Origin: Afipia sp.
GTDB taxonomy: Bacteria > Pseudomonadota > Alphaproteobacteria > Rhizobiales > Xanthobacteraceae
Direction of reading: 5' to 3'
DNA: 6,040 nucleotides
NCBI GenBank assembly: GCA_026400415.1
Contig: JAPLPA010000018.1
Span: forward strand, 1 to 6,040
Positions 1 through 5,487 of the stretch are shown here, piece by piece. The notes beneath the pieces are model-generated. The model worked only from the letters and a program-made list of their open reading frames with translations. It ran no database searches and was not told where the DNA came from. Position numbers and translations under genes: made by a program. How positions within the stretch are numbered: position 1 is the first letter of the stretch; each line of letters opens with the position of its first letter.

Positions 1-63
1 ATGGTCGTGAAGAAGTCGGGCCCCGGTGTTGTGACCGCCGGGGCCCGACTTCTTCACGACCAT
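1..63. repeat. Perfect 24-bp inverted repeat: foldback of rpoA at the window edge
   Basis: Bases 1-24 are the exact reverse complement of bases 40-63, with a 15-nt centre (25-39). Read on the plus strand, bases 1-39 encode MVVKKSGPGVVTA, which is what RpoA should read from residue 108 to 120. Read on the minus strand, rpoA runs properly to P115 (base 40) and then nonsense follows. The left part is therefore an inverted second copy of rpoA sequence, not a terminator: the arms are coding sequence and there is no T-tract. The repeat touches base 1, so it may continue outside the window. I infer a strand-switch chimera, probably at a CCGG shared by both strands. Confidence 0.9.
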
Positions 64-384
64 GCGCTTCGGGCCTTCGCCCTGCATCTTGATCGAGATG
101 TCCTTCACGTTCAGCACGATGTCGGTCACGTCCTCGCGCACGCCGGCGATCGAGGAGAACTCGTGCAGCACGCCGTCGATGTGAACCGATTGCACAGCCG
201 CACCCTGCAACGAGGAGAGCAGCACGCGGCGCAGCGCGTTGCCGAGCGTCTGGCCGAAGCCGCGCTCGAGCGGTTCGGCAACCAGCGTTGCGAAACGGGT
301 CGGGTCCGAACCAGGGGTGACCTGAAGCTTGTTCGGACGGATAAGTTCTTGCCAATTTTTCTGGATCGTCACTTGTTCACCCAT
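40..384 (-). CDS. rpoA: DNA-directed RNA polymerase alpha subunit, N-terminal part (5' fragment)
   Basis: This encodes the first 115 residues of RpoA, the subunit whose N-terminal domain dimerises and nucleates assembly of beta and beta' and whose C-terminal domain contacts DNA and activators. The start MGEQVTIQKNWQELIRPNKL and the segment RGFGQTLGNALRRVLLSSLQ (residues 41-60) are hallmark alpha-NTD sequence; full-length alphaproteobacterial RpoA is about 340 residues, so two thirds are missing. The authentic sequence stops at P115 (bases 42-40), where the foldback begins; an open but meaningless frame (GGHNTGARLLHDH) runs on to base 1. The ATG at 384-382 has no good Shine-Dalgarno sequence in front of it. 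It lies 98 nt downstream of rpsK, as expected for the alpha operon. Identity is certain; the 3' end is unreliable. Confidence 0.95.
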
Positions 385-452
385 GCCATTCAGCGTCTTG
401 GCGTTGGAGGATTTAAAATTGCAGCGTTCGCCGCGAAAATTCTAGAAACAGA

Positions 453-473
453 CGCGGGCGCATATCGCCCGCG
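453..473 (-). promoter_or_regulatory. GC-rich hairpin between rpsK and rpoA, possible attenuator or processing site
   Basis: In the minus-strand transcript, CGCGGGCG (473-466) pairs perfectly with CGCCCGCG (460-453) around a 5-nt loop ATATG. It begins about 10 nt after the rpsK stop codon. The bases after the stem read TCTGTTTCTAG, only loosely U-rich, so this is at best a weak intrinsic terminator. It could instead attenuate rpoA or shield the 3' end of the upstream message. The stem is directly visible; its function is inference. Confidence 0.45.
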
Positions 474-482
474 GCAGATAAA

Positions 483-875
483 TCAAACGCGCCGGCGCTT
501 GCGCGGACGGCAGCCATTGTGCGGGATTGTCGTCACGTCGCGGATGGACGTGACAGTGAAGCCTGCGGCTTGCAACGCGCGAAGCGCCGACTCACGGCCC
601 GAACCCGGACCCGCGACTTCGACTTCCAGCGTGCGCATGCCGTGTTCCTGCGCCTTCTTTGAAACATCTTCAGCGGCAACCTGCGCCGCATAGGGAGTCG
701 ACTTACGCGATCCCTTGAAACCCATCGTGCCGGCCGACGACCAGGCAATGGTGTTGCCCTGCGCATCGGTGATGGTGATGGTCGTGTTATTAAACGATGA
801 ATTCACATGCGCGATGCCCGACGCAATGTTTTTGCGCTCACGGCGGCGGACGCGTCCGGCGGCTTCTTTACCCAT
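483..875 (-). CDS. rpsK: 30S ribosomal protein S11
   Basis: S11 sits on the platform of the 30S subunit, binds 16S rRNA next to S18 and S21, and helps form the mRNA exit channel. The 130-residue product is complete and near the usual 129. Conserved segments include NIASGIAHVNSSFNNTTITI (residues 16-35), GNTIAWSSAGTMGFKGSRKS (40-59), VAGPGSGRESALRAL (87-101) and the basic C-terminus IPHNGCRPRKRRRV. The start ATG at 875-873 is preceded by GAAGGA at a spacing of about 8 nt. It lies between rpsM (109-nt gap) and rpoA (98-nt gap), the standard alpha-operon order; rpsD is absent between rpsK and rpoA, as is usual in alphaproteobacteria. Nothing about it looks damaged. Confidence 0.98.
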   Translation of the reverse strand: MGKEAAGRVRRRERKNIASGIAHVNSSFNNTTITITDAQGNTIAWSSAGTMGFKGSRKSTPYAAQVAAEDVSKKAQEHGMRTLEVEVAGPGSGRESALRALQAAGFTVTSIRDVTTIPHNGCRPRKRRRV

Positions 876-984
876 TGGTCTTTTCCTTCAAGCGCGTCCG
901 TCATGCCAGACGCTGGGGAATTTCAGGTGATCTCCGGCCCCAGAGAAAGTCAGCGGGACCGAAACGGTTTTGGTGGAAACGAAA

Positions 985-1334
985 TTACTTCTTTTTGCCG
1001 GCGATGGACTTGGCCGGACCCTTGCGCGTGCGCGCATTGGTGTGGGTGCGCTGACCGCGCACCGGCAGACCGCGGCGATGGCGCAGGCCGCGATAGCAGC
1101 CCAGATCCATCAAACGCTTGATGTTGGTGCCGACTTCACGACGAAGGTCACCTTCGACCAGAAAATCGCGGTCGATCATTTCGCGGATCTGCAATACTTC
1201 CGCGTCGGTCAACTGCGACACGCGGCGGTCGAGTGGAATCTTGATCCATTCTTCTGGCCGATGCCATGAATGTACTGAAGCGCGATGACGACGCGCTTGT
1301 TGGTCGGGATGTTCACACCGGCGATACGGGCCAA
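985..1334 (-). pseudogene. rpsM: 30S ribosomal protein S13, frame broken by a ~19-nt deletion
   Basis: S13 is a head protein of the 30S subunit that contacts the P-site tRNA and forms bridges to the 50S subunit. The N-terminus MARIAGVNIPTNKRVVIALQ through GQKN (residue 29, ending at 1248) is intact, starting from a TTG at 1334-1332 with AGGAG 8 nt upstream. From 1245 the family sequence resumes one frame away: IKIPLDRRV, then SQLTDAEVLQIREMIDRDFL, and on to the conserved tail PVRGQRTHTNARTRKGPAKS, ending KKK. Between N29 and this isoleucine only two bases (GG) remain where about seven codons (AAEI..., the loop after the first helix) are expected. Restoring 19 nt gives exactly 123 codons, the usual 122-residue S13. 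As written, translation ends at a TGA at 1211-1209 after about 41 residues. S13 is normally indispensable, so a sequence error is more likely than a real null allele. Confidence 0.9.
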
Positions 1335-1552
1335 GGTCTTCGCTCCTGTCGCCGTCCTCGTTGGGACCGGCACTTAAAATTTTTAACCGAACGGGTTTCT
1401 ACAAACGCGAACACGACGCCCTCCCCATCGATCTTTCGGGGGCCGGCATCGCTAGAAACATATCCGACTGGATAGGCCACTTATTAAGGTATCGAACGGT
1501 CTTTCGTCAACCGTTTGATGCCCTTAGCAGCCATTTTCGCAGCCTTTTTGCC
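1335..1552. other. Non-coding gap between adk and rpsM
   Basis: This 218-nt stretch carries no recognisable gene. On the minus strand the first ~70 nt after the adk stop still read as a Lys/Ala-rich frame ending in two TAA codons at 1486-1481. Further on is an AT-only palindrome, TTAAAA-A-TTTTAA (1386-1374), about 40 nt before the rpsM start, and then the rpsM Shine-Dalgarno sequence. A weak stem (1493-1500 with 1510-1517, one G-U pair, 9-nt loop) has no T-tract. The gap could hold a promoter for the rpsM-rpsK-rpoA part, but I found no convincing -35/-10 pair. Confidence 0.6.
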
Positions 1553-2350
1553 CTATCTTCGGCGCTTCTTGGTCTTCGCCTTTTTGGCCTTCGACTTGGC
1601 CTTTTTGGGCGCCTTTTTAGGGCCTTTGGAGGCCTTCCGGGCGGCCTTGGAAGCCTTCTTGGGCTTCGACTTGGCCTTTTTGGACGACTTCTTGGAAGCC
1701 TTTTTTGAGCTCTTTTTGGCCGATGTCTTCTTCGAGGTCTTTCTGGCTGCCGGGCTACTACCCATACCCAAGTAATCCAGCACCCGGTCAAGAGCCGACG
1801 TCACGTTTTCTATTGTCATCATCCCATCCACAGTAATGAGTTTTCGTTGGTCAGAATAATAGTGGACTAACGGCTCAGTCTGAGCGCGATAGCTCGCAAG
1901 ACGCTTGGACAAAACCTCCGGAGTGTCGTCGCTCCGGACTTCCTCTCCGCGCGAACGCATTTCTGCGACGCGCTTCTCAACACGCTCCAGCAAAACACTC
2001 TCGTTCACACGCAACTCAACGACTGCATCAAGCTTGAGGTGCTTTTTCTTCAGCAACTCATCGAGCGCTCGTGCCTGCGGCACGGTGCGAGGAAACCCGT
2101 CAAGGATAAAACCCTTCCTCGCGTCGGGCAGCTCGATACGATCAGAGATGATTCCCACGACCACGTCATCAGGCACCAGCCCGCCATTCGCCATAATATC
2201 CTTGGCTTTCAGGCCGACGGGCGTCCCCGCAGCGACCGCCGAGCGCAGCATTTCGCCCGTGGAGAGCTGAACAATGCCATGCTTTTGAACCAGCAGCTGC
2301 GCCTGCGTTCCCTTGCCCGCCCCCGGCGGCCCGAGAAGAATCAGCCTCAT
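1553..2350 (-). CDS. adk: Adenylate kinase with a lysine-rich C-terminal tail
   Basis: Catalyses ATP + AMP = 2 ADP in the cytoplasm. Residues 1-196 form a complete short-type kinase: P-loop GPPGAGKGT (7-15), AMP-binding STGEMLRSAV (30-39), DGFPRT (84-89, with the conserved Arg88), a short LID beginning around R123 without a Cys4 zinc site, and DDTPEVLSKRLASYR (141-155). Alphaproteobacterial enzymes of this type normally end near residue 192. Here residues 197-265 add a tail of repeated Lys/Ala/Ser/Pro; residues 201-265 hold 29 Lys and 5 Arg with no acidic residue, ending TKKRRR. The ATG at 2350-2348 overlaps the secY stop as TAATG, implying translational coupling. The tail resembles histone-H1-like or Ku-like basic extensions, so nucleic-acid or ribosome association is possible but only inferred. 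Confidence 0.95.
   Translation of the reverse strand: MRLILLGPPGAGKGTQAQLLVQKHGIVQLSTGEMLRSAVAAGTPVGLKAKDIMANGGLVPDDVVVGIISDRIELPDARKGFILDGFPRTVPQARALDELLKKKHLKLDAVVELRVNESVLLERVEKRVAEMRSRGEEVRSDDTPEVLSKRLASYRAQTEPLVHYYSDQRKLITVDGMMTIENVTSALDRVLDYLGMGSSPAARKTSKKTSAKKSSKKASKKSSKKAKSKPKKASKAARKASKGPKKAPKKAKSKAKKAKTKKRRR
1556..1762 (-). repeat. Low-complexity Lys/Ala/Ser codon tract encoding the adk tail
   Basis: About 207 nt of AAG/AAA, GCC and TCG-like codons form imperfect short repeats, seen on the plus strand as recurring GGCCTTTTTGG and GGCCTTCTTGG units. It encodes adk residues 197-265 with repeated SKK, AKK and KAK steps. Such tracts change length easily by slippage, so the tail length probably varies between strains. 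Confidence 0.7.
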
Positions 2351-3602
2351 TAGCGGCGACCCCGCAATTTCGATTTTCGGATCAGCCCTTCATATTGATG
2401 GGCCAGCAGGTAACCCTGCACCTGTGCCACCGTATCCATCGTGACGCTGACCACGATCAGAAGCGACGTTCCGCCGAGATAAAACGGCACCGAGGCATAG
2501 GAAATCAGGATTTCTGGAATCAGACAGACGACCGCCAGATAAATCGCACCCAGCCATGCTTCTTGAGGTTGTCGGCGGTCTCGGTCGGATTGAAGACGAT
2601 GGCCGTGTAGAAGAAGGCGAAGAAGACGATCAGCGAGAGATAAAGAAACAGGAACAGCGGACGGCCATGCGCAAGCTGCGTCATGATCGTCTGGACCCAC
2701 TCCGGCCCCTTGCCGGCATTGAAGCTGGCAATGGTCGTCGGCAACAAGAGCAGCGACGACGCGAAAATCGGCGGAATGACGCCCGATGTATTGAGCTTGA
2801 GCGGCAGATGCGAGGATTGGCCCTCGAACATCTTGTTGCCGACCTGGCGCTTTGGATACTGGATCAGCAACCTGCGCTGCGCGCGCTCGACGAACACGAT
2901 CAGTGCAATGATCGCGACGACCATGATGATGATTGCGAGGATGAGGAACGTCGATAGTGCGCCCTGGCGTCCGAGTTCGAGGGTGTTGGCGATCGCGGTC
3001 GGCAGTTCGGCGACGATTCCCGCCATGATGATGAGCGAGATGCCATTGCCGATGCCGCGCGAGGTGATCTGCTCGCCGAGCCACATCAGAAACATGGTGC
3101 CGCCGACCAGCGTGACCGTGGTGGAAAGACGGAAGAACAGGCCGGGATCGGCGACGACATTGCCCGCACCCTCAAGACCGACGGCGATACCGTAGGCCTG
3201 GAACGTAGCCAGCAACACGGTGAGGTATCGCGTATATTGGTTGATGACCTTACGGCCCGACTCGCCCTCTTTCTTGAGGGCCTCAAGCTGCGGCGACACT
3301 GATGTCAGCAACTGCAGAATGATCGACGCCGAAATATACGGCATGATATTCAGCGCAAAGATCGCCATGCGGTTGATGCCGCCGCCGGCGAACATGTTGA
3401 ACATGCCGAGGATGCCGCCTGCCTGCGACTTGAAGACCTGGCTCCATATAGCGGGGTCGATGCCTGGCAGCGGGACGTAGGTGCCCAAGCGATAAACCAG
3501 CAGCGCCGACAGCGTGAACCAGATGCGCTTCTTGAGTTCGTCAGCCTTGGCAAACGCCGAGAAATTGAGGTTCGCCGCTAATTGTTCCGCCGCAGAGGCC
3601 AT
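2350..3602 (-). pseudogene. secY: SecY translocon subunit, frame broken by a ~76-nt deletion in loop C5
   Basis: SecY is the ten-helix channel of the SecYEG translocon in the inner membrane; it docks on ribosomes and SecA. Residues 1-350 are intact, from MASAAEQLAANLNFSAFAKA through LIQYPKRQVGNKMFEGQSSH and FNPTETADNLKKHG (to base 2553). The family sequence resumes in another frame at 2550 with GAIYLAVVCLIPEILISYAS and GGTSLLIVVSVTMDTVAQVQ, ending KSKLRGRR at the TAA (2352-2350). About 26 residues are missing: the cytoplasmic loop C5 between helices 8 and 9, including the PGIRPG motif whose arginine (R357 in E. coli) is central to SecA/ribosome function. Adding 76 nt restores 443 codons. As written the product stops at 2520 after 360 residues, without helices 9-10. 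The ATG at 3602-3600 follows GGAG at 6 nt. An essential gene with both flanks conserved suggests a sequencing or assembly deletion. Confidence 0.92.
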
Positions 3603-3630
3603 TTGAGGCTCCGATCCTTTTGCTCGTCGT

Positions 3631-3649
3631 GACCGGGGCTTTCCCGGCC
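3631..3649 (-). promoter_or_regulatory. Hairpin in the rplO-secY leader
   Basis: In the transcript, GGCCGGG (3649-3643) pairs with CCCGGTC (3637-3631) through six Watson-Crick pairs and one G-U pair around a 5-nt loop. It sits about 30 nt upstream of the secY start in the 136-nt rplO-secY gap. The G-U pair would be an A-C mismatch on the other strand, so it fits an RNA made from the minus strand. No T-tract follows, so it is not an intrinsic terminator. The rest of this gap shows nothing recognisable. Confidence 0.3.
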
Positions 3650-3738
3650 GTCCACGTCATTGCTTCACAAGACCATATATGAAGTCGCGCCGCGGGTGCC
3701 CGTCACAAGGCAGTCATTCGGGAAACGGATCGACAATA

Positions 3739-4254
3739 TTACGAAGCCCTCTTTGGCTTTTTAGCAGCAGCCTTCTGCGCAGCTTCGTCTTTCGCAGGTG
3801 CCAGCAGCTTCACGGTGCCGCCAGCCTTCTCAACTGCGGCGATTGCAGATTTGGTCGCGCCATGCACTTCGATATTGACCTTGGCTTTGAGTTCGCCACG
3901 GCCAAGCAGACGAACGCCACCCTTGGAGCGCCGCAGCAAACCTGACTTCACCAGCGATTCAGCGTTGATCGTCTTAGCCCCGTCGATCGTCTTGGCATCG
4001 ATGGCTTGCTGCAGCCGATCGAGATTCACTTCTGAGAGTTCGACACGGAAAATGTTGTTGAAGCCGCGCTTGGGCAGGCGGCGATGCAGCGGCATCTGGC
4101 CACCTTCGAAGCCCTTGATGCGCACACCCGAACGCGCGGTCTGGCCCTTGCCGCCGCGACCTGCCTGCTTGCCCTTGCCGGAGCCGATGCCACGGCCAAC
4201 CCGCATGCGCTTCTTGCGCGAGCCGGGGTTGTCGGCGATCTCGTGGAGCTTCAT
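3739..4254 (-). CDS. rplO: 50S ribosomal protein L15
   Basis: L15 is a late-assembling 50S protein that threads a long basic N-terminal arm through 23S rRNA. The arm is clear: GSRKKRMRVGRGIGSGKGKQ (residues 11-30) then AGRGGKGQTARSGVRIKGFE (31-50) and GGQMPLHRRLPKRGFNNIFR (51-70). The globular C-terminal part includes GGVRLLGRGELKAKVNIEVH (112-131) and ATKSAIAAVEKAGGTV (133-148). At 171 residues it is about ten longer than the roughly 160 usual for relatives because of a C-terminal Lys/Ala tail (about 154-171). The ATG at 4254-4252 follows AAGGAAG 6 nt upstream, which itself overlaps the rpmD stop codon, so the two are probably coupled. Complete and undamaged. Confidence 0.98.
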   Translation of the reverse strand: MKLHEIADNPGSRKKRMRVGRGIGSGKGKQAGRGGKGQTARSGVRIKGFEGGQMPLHRRLPKRGFNNIFRVELSEVNLDRLQQAIDAKTIDGAKTINAESLVKSGLLRRSKGGVRLLGRGELKAKVNIEVHGATKSAIAAVEKAGGTVKLLAPAKDEAAQKAAAKKPKRAS

Positions 4255-4265
4255 CGCTTGCTTCC

Positions 4266-4472
4266 TTACTTCTCGCCGACGACGCGAACGAGGTGTTTGA
4301 CCTTTTCGATCATGCCGCGTGTCGCAGGCGAATCCTGCAATTCGGAGACGCGGCCGATCTTGTTCAGATTCAGCCCGACCAGCGTTGCACGCTGAGCGGC
4401 CTGACGGCGAATCGGGCTTCCGGTCTGTTCGACCTTGATGGTTTTGCCCGATGCTTTGGCTTCTTTGGCCAT
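4266..4472 (-). CDS. rpmD: 50S ribosomal protein L30
   Basis: A small 50S protein at the 23S rRNA surface, present in most but not all bacteria. The 68-residue product contains the L30 core IKVEQTGSPIRRQAAQRATL (residues 12-31), GLNLNKIGRVSELQDSPATR (33-52) and GMIEKVKHLVRVV (53-65). I chose the ATG at 4472-4470 rather than the in-frame TTG at 4487 because GGAG lies 9 nt before the ATG and inside the longer reading. The few extra residues at the N-terminus (MAKEAKASGK) are common in alphaproteobacteria. It follows rpsE by 27 nt and precedes rplO by 11 nt, the standard spc order. Confidence 0.96.
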   Translation of the reverse strand: MAKEAKASGKTIKVEQTGSPIRRQAAQRATLVGLNLNKIGRVSELQDSPATRGMIEKVKHLVRVVGEK

Positions 4473-4499
4473 TATCTTAAACTCCAATAAGCGCGCGGA

Positions 4500-5069
4500 T
4501 TATTCCGCAACCGCTTCAGCATCGCCACCGACGCGGCGCGACTGCAATGTGGACACCTTGATGTTGCGGCGTGCCGCGACAGAGCGTGGCGAATCCTGAT
4601 GCTTCAGCGCGTTAAAGGTGGCGCGAACCATGTTGTAGGGATTCGACGAGCCGATCGACTTGGCGACAACGTCGGCAATGCCGAGCGTCTCAAACACCGC
4701 GCGCATCGGTCCACCGGCGATGATGCCGGTACCGGCAGGTGCGGCGCGCAGATAGACGCGGCCGGCACCGTGGCGGCCAGCGATGTCGTGATGCAGTGTA
4801 CGGCCGTCGCGCAGAGCGACGCGCGTCAGGTTGCGCTTCGCAGACTCGGTCGCCTTGCGGATCGCTTCAGGCACTTCGCGCGCCTTGCCGTGTCCGAAGC
4901 CAACGCGGCCCTTCTGATCGCCGATGACGACGAGAGCCGCAAAGCCGAAGCGCTTGCCGCCCTTGACGACTTTCGCCACACGGTTGATGTGGACGAGCTT
5001 GTCGACGAACTCGCTGTCGCGCTCTTCCCGATCTCGCCGCTGGCCACCGCGTTCGCGTTCACCTGCCAT
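4500..5069 (-). CDS. rpsE: 30S ribosomal protein S5
   Basis: S5 lies near the mRNA entry channel and decoding region and affects translational accuracy; spectinomycin-resistance changes map to its N-terminal loop. The 189-residue protein has the double-stranded-RNA-binding-like domain FVDKLVHINRVAKVVKGGKR (21-40) through FGFAALVVIGDQKGRVGFGH (41-60), with the spectinomycin-loop region around VVKGGKRFGF unaltered, and the C-terminal domain including APAGTGIIAGGPMRAVFETL (110-129) and SIGSSNPYNMVRATFNAL (138-155). The start at 5069-5067 (MAGERERGG) is preferred over the in-frame TTG at 5078 because AAGGA lies 9 nt before the ATG and immediately upstream of that TTG. It follows rplR by 45 nt. 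Complete. Confidence 0.98.
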   Translation of the reverse strand: MAGERERGGQRRDREERDSEFVDKLVHINRVAKVVKGGKRFGFAALVVIGDQKGRVGFGHGKAREVPEAIRKATESAKRNLTRVALRDGRTLHHDIAGRHGAGRVYLRAAPAGTGIIAGGPMRAVFETLGIADVVAKSIGSSNPYNMVRATFNALKHQDSPRSVAARRNIKVSTLQSRRVGGDAEAVAE

Positions 5070-5085
5070 GATATTCAATCCTTAA

Positions 5086-5101
5086 AGAGGCACCTGCCTC
5101 T
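5086..5101 (-). promoter_or_regulatory. Small hairpin just upstream of the rpsE ribosome binding site
   Basis: The transcript reads AGAGGC-AGGT-GCCTCT (5101-5086): a perfect 6-bp stem with a tetraloop (a 7-bp palindrome around GG). It lies in the 45-nt rplR-rpsE gap, directly 5' of the rpsE Shine-Dalgarno AAGGA. It could modulate rpsE initiation or separate the two cistrons. The structure is visible; the role is conjecture. Confidence 0.35.
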
Positions 5102-5114
5102 ACGTTCGTTAAAC

Positions 5115-5477
5115 TTAGAAACTCAAACCGCTCTCGCGCGCAGCATCGCCGAGCGCCTTGACGCGACCGTGGTAGAGATAGCCGCCACGATCGAAAATAA
5201 CTTCCTTGACGCCGTTCTTCACCGCGCGTTCCGCCAGCAACTTGCCGACAGCCTTCGCGGCGTCGATGTTTGCGCCGGTCTTGCCGCCGTCACGCATTGT
5301 CTTTTCGAGCGAAGAAGCTGACGCAAGCGTCGTGCCCTTCAGGTCGTCGATGACCTGCGCATAGATGTGCTTCGACGAACGGAACACCGACAAACGCGGA
5401 CGTCCGTTGGCCGTGCGGCGCAGCGCCAGCCGAACGCGCTGCTTGCGCCTTGCATTCGTGACCTTGAGTTTCGACAT
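5115..5477 (-). CDS. rplR: 50S ribosomal protein L18
   Basis: L18 binds 5S rRNA and, with L5 and L25, links it to the 50S central protuberance. The complete 120-residue product has the basic N-terminal arm NARRKQRVRLALRRTANGRP (residues 8-27), the core LSVFRSSKHIYAQVIDDLKG (29-48) and the C-terminal signature FDRGGYLYHGRVKALGDAAR (95-114) followed by ESGLSF. Length matches the family (about 120). The ATG at 5477-5475 is 10 nt after the rplF stop, with GGAG just upstream. No irregularity seen. Confidence 0.98.
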   Translation of the reverse strand: MSKLKVTNARRKQRVRLALRRTANGRPRLSVFRSSKHIYAQVIDDLKGTTLASASSLEKTMRDGGKTGANIDAAKAVGKLLAERAVKNGVKEVIFDRGGYLYHGRVKALGDAARESGLSF

Positions 5478-5487
5478 GACCGCTCCG

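Noticed and set aside
1..63. Rho-independent terminator
   Set aside because: The arms are rpoA coding sequence in both orientations and no T-tract follows on either strand.
1..693. A 230-codon plus-strand open frame from base 1 (MVVKKSGPGV...)
   Set aside because: It is antisense to rpoA and rpsK; only its first 13 codons look like a protein, and these are the inverted rpoA piece.
985..1221. A separate short S13 starting at the in-frame GTG at 1221
   Set aside because: The true S13 N-terminus is present just upstream in another frame, so this is the 3' part of one broken gene.
1374..1404. Promoter for rpsM (TTGTAG at 1404-1399 with an AT-rich block at 1386-1374)
   Set aside because: No reasonable -10 hexamer lies at 16-18 nt spacing; the AT palindrome alone is not enough.
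1515..1775. Plus-strand hydrophobic protein rich in Phe/Leu/Ala, looking like a membrane protein
   Set aside because: It is the antisense reading of the lysine-rich adk tail; Lys codons read in reverse give Phe and Leu.
2545..2558. Programmed ribosomal frameshift in secY
   Set aside because: There is no slippery heptamer at the junction, and a simple frame shift would not replace the ~26 missing residues of a conserved loop.
3603..3738. Promoter or small gene in the rplO-secY gap (TATATG at about 3680)
   Set aside because: No paired -35 element at an acceptable distance and no open frame with a ribosome binding site.
4599..5321. A 240-codon plus-strand open frame
   Set aside because: It is antisense to rpsE and rplR, lacks family resemblance, and arises from GC-biased codon use.
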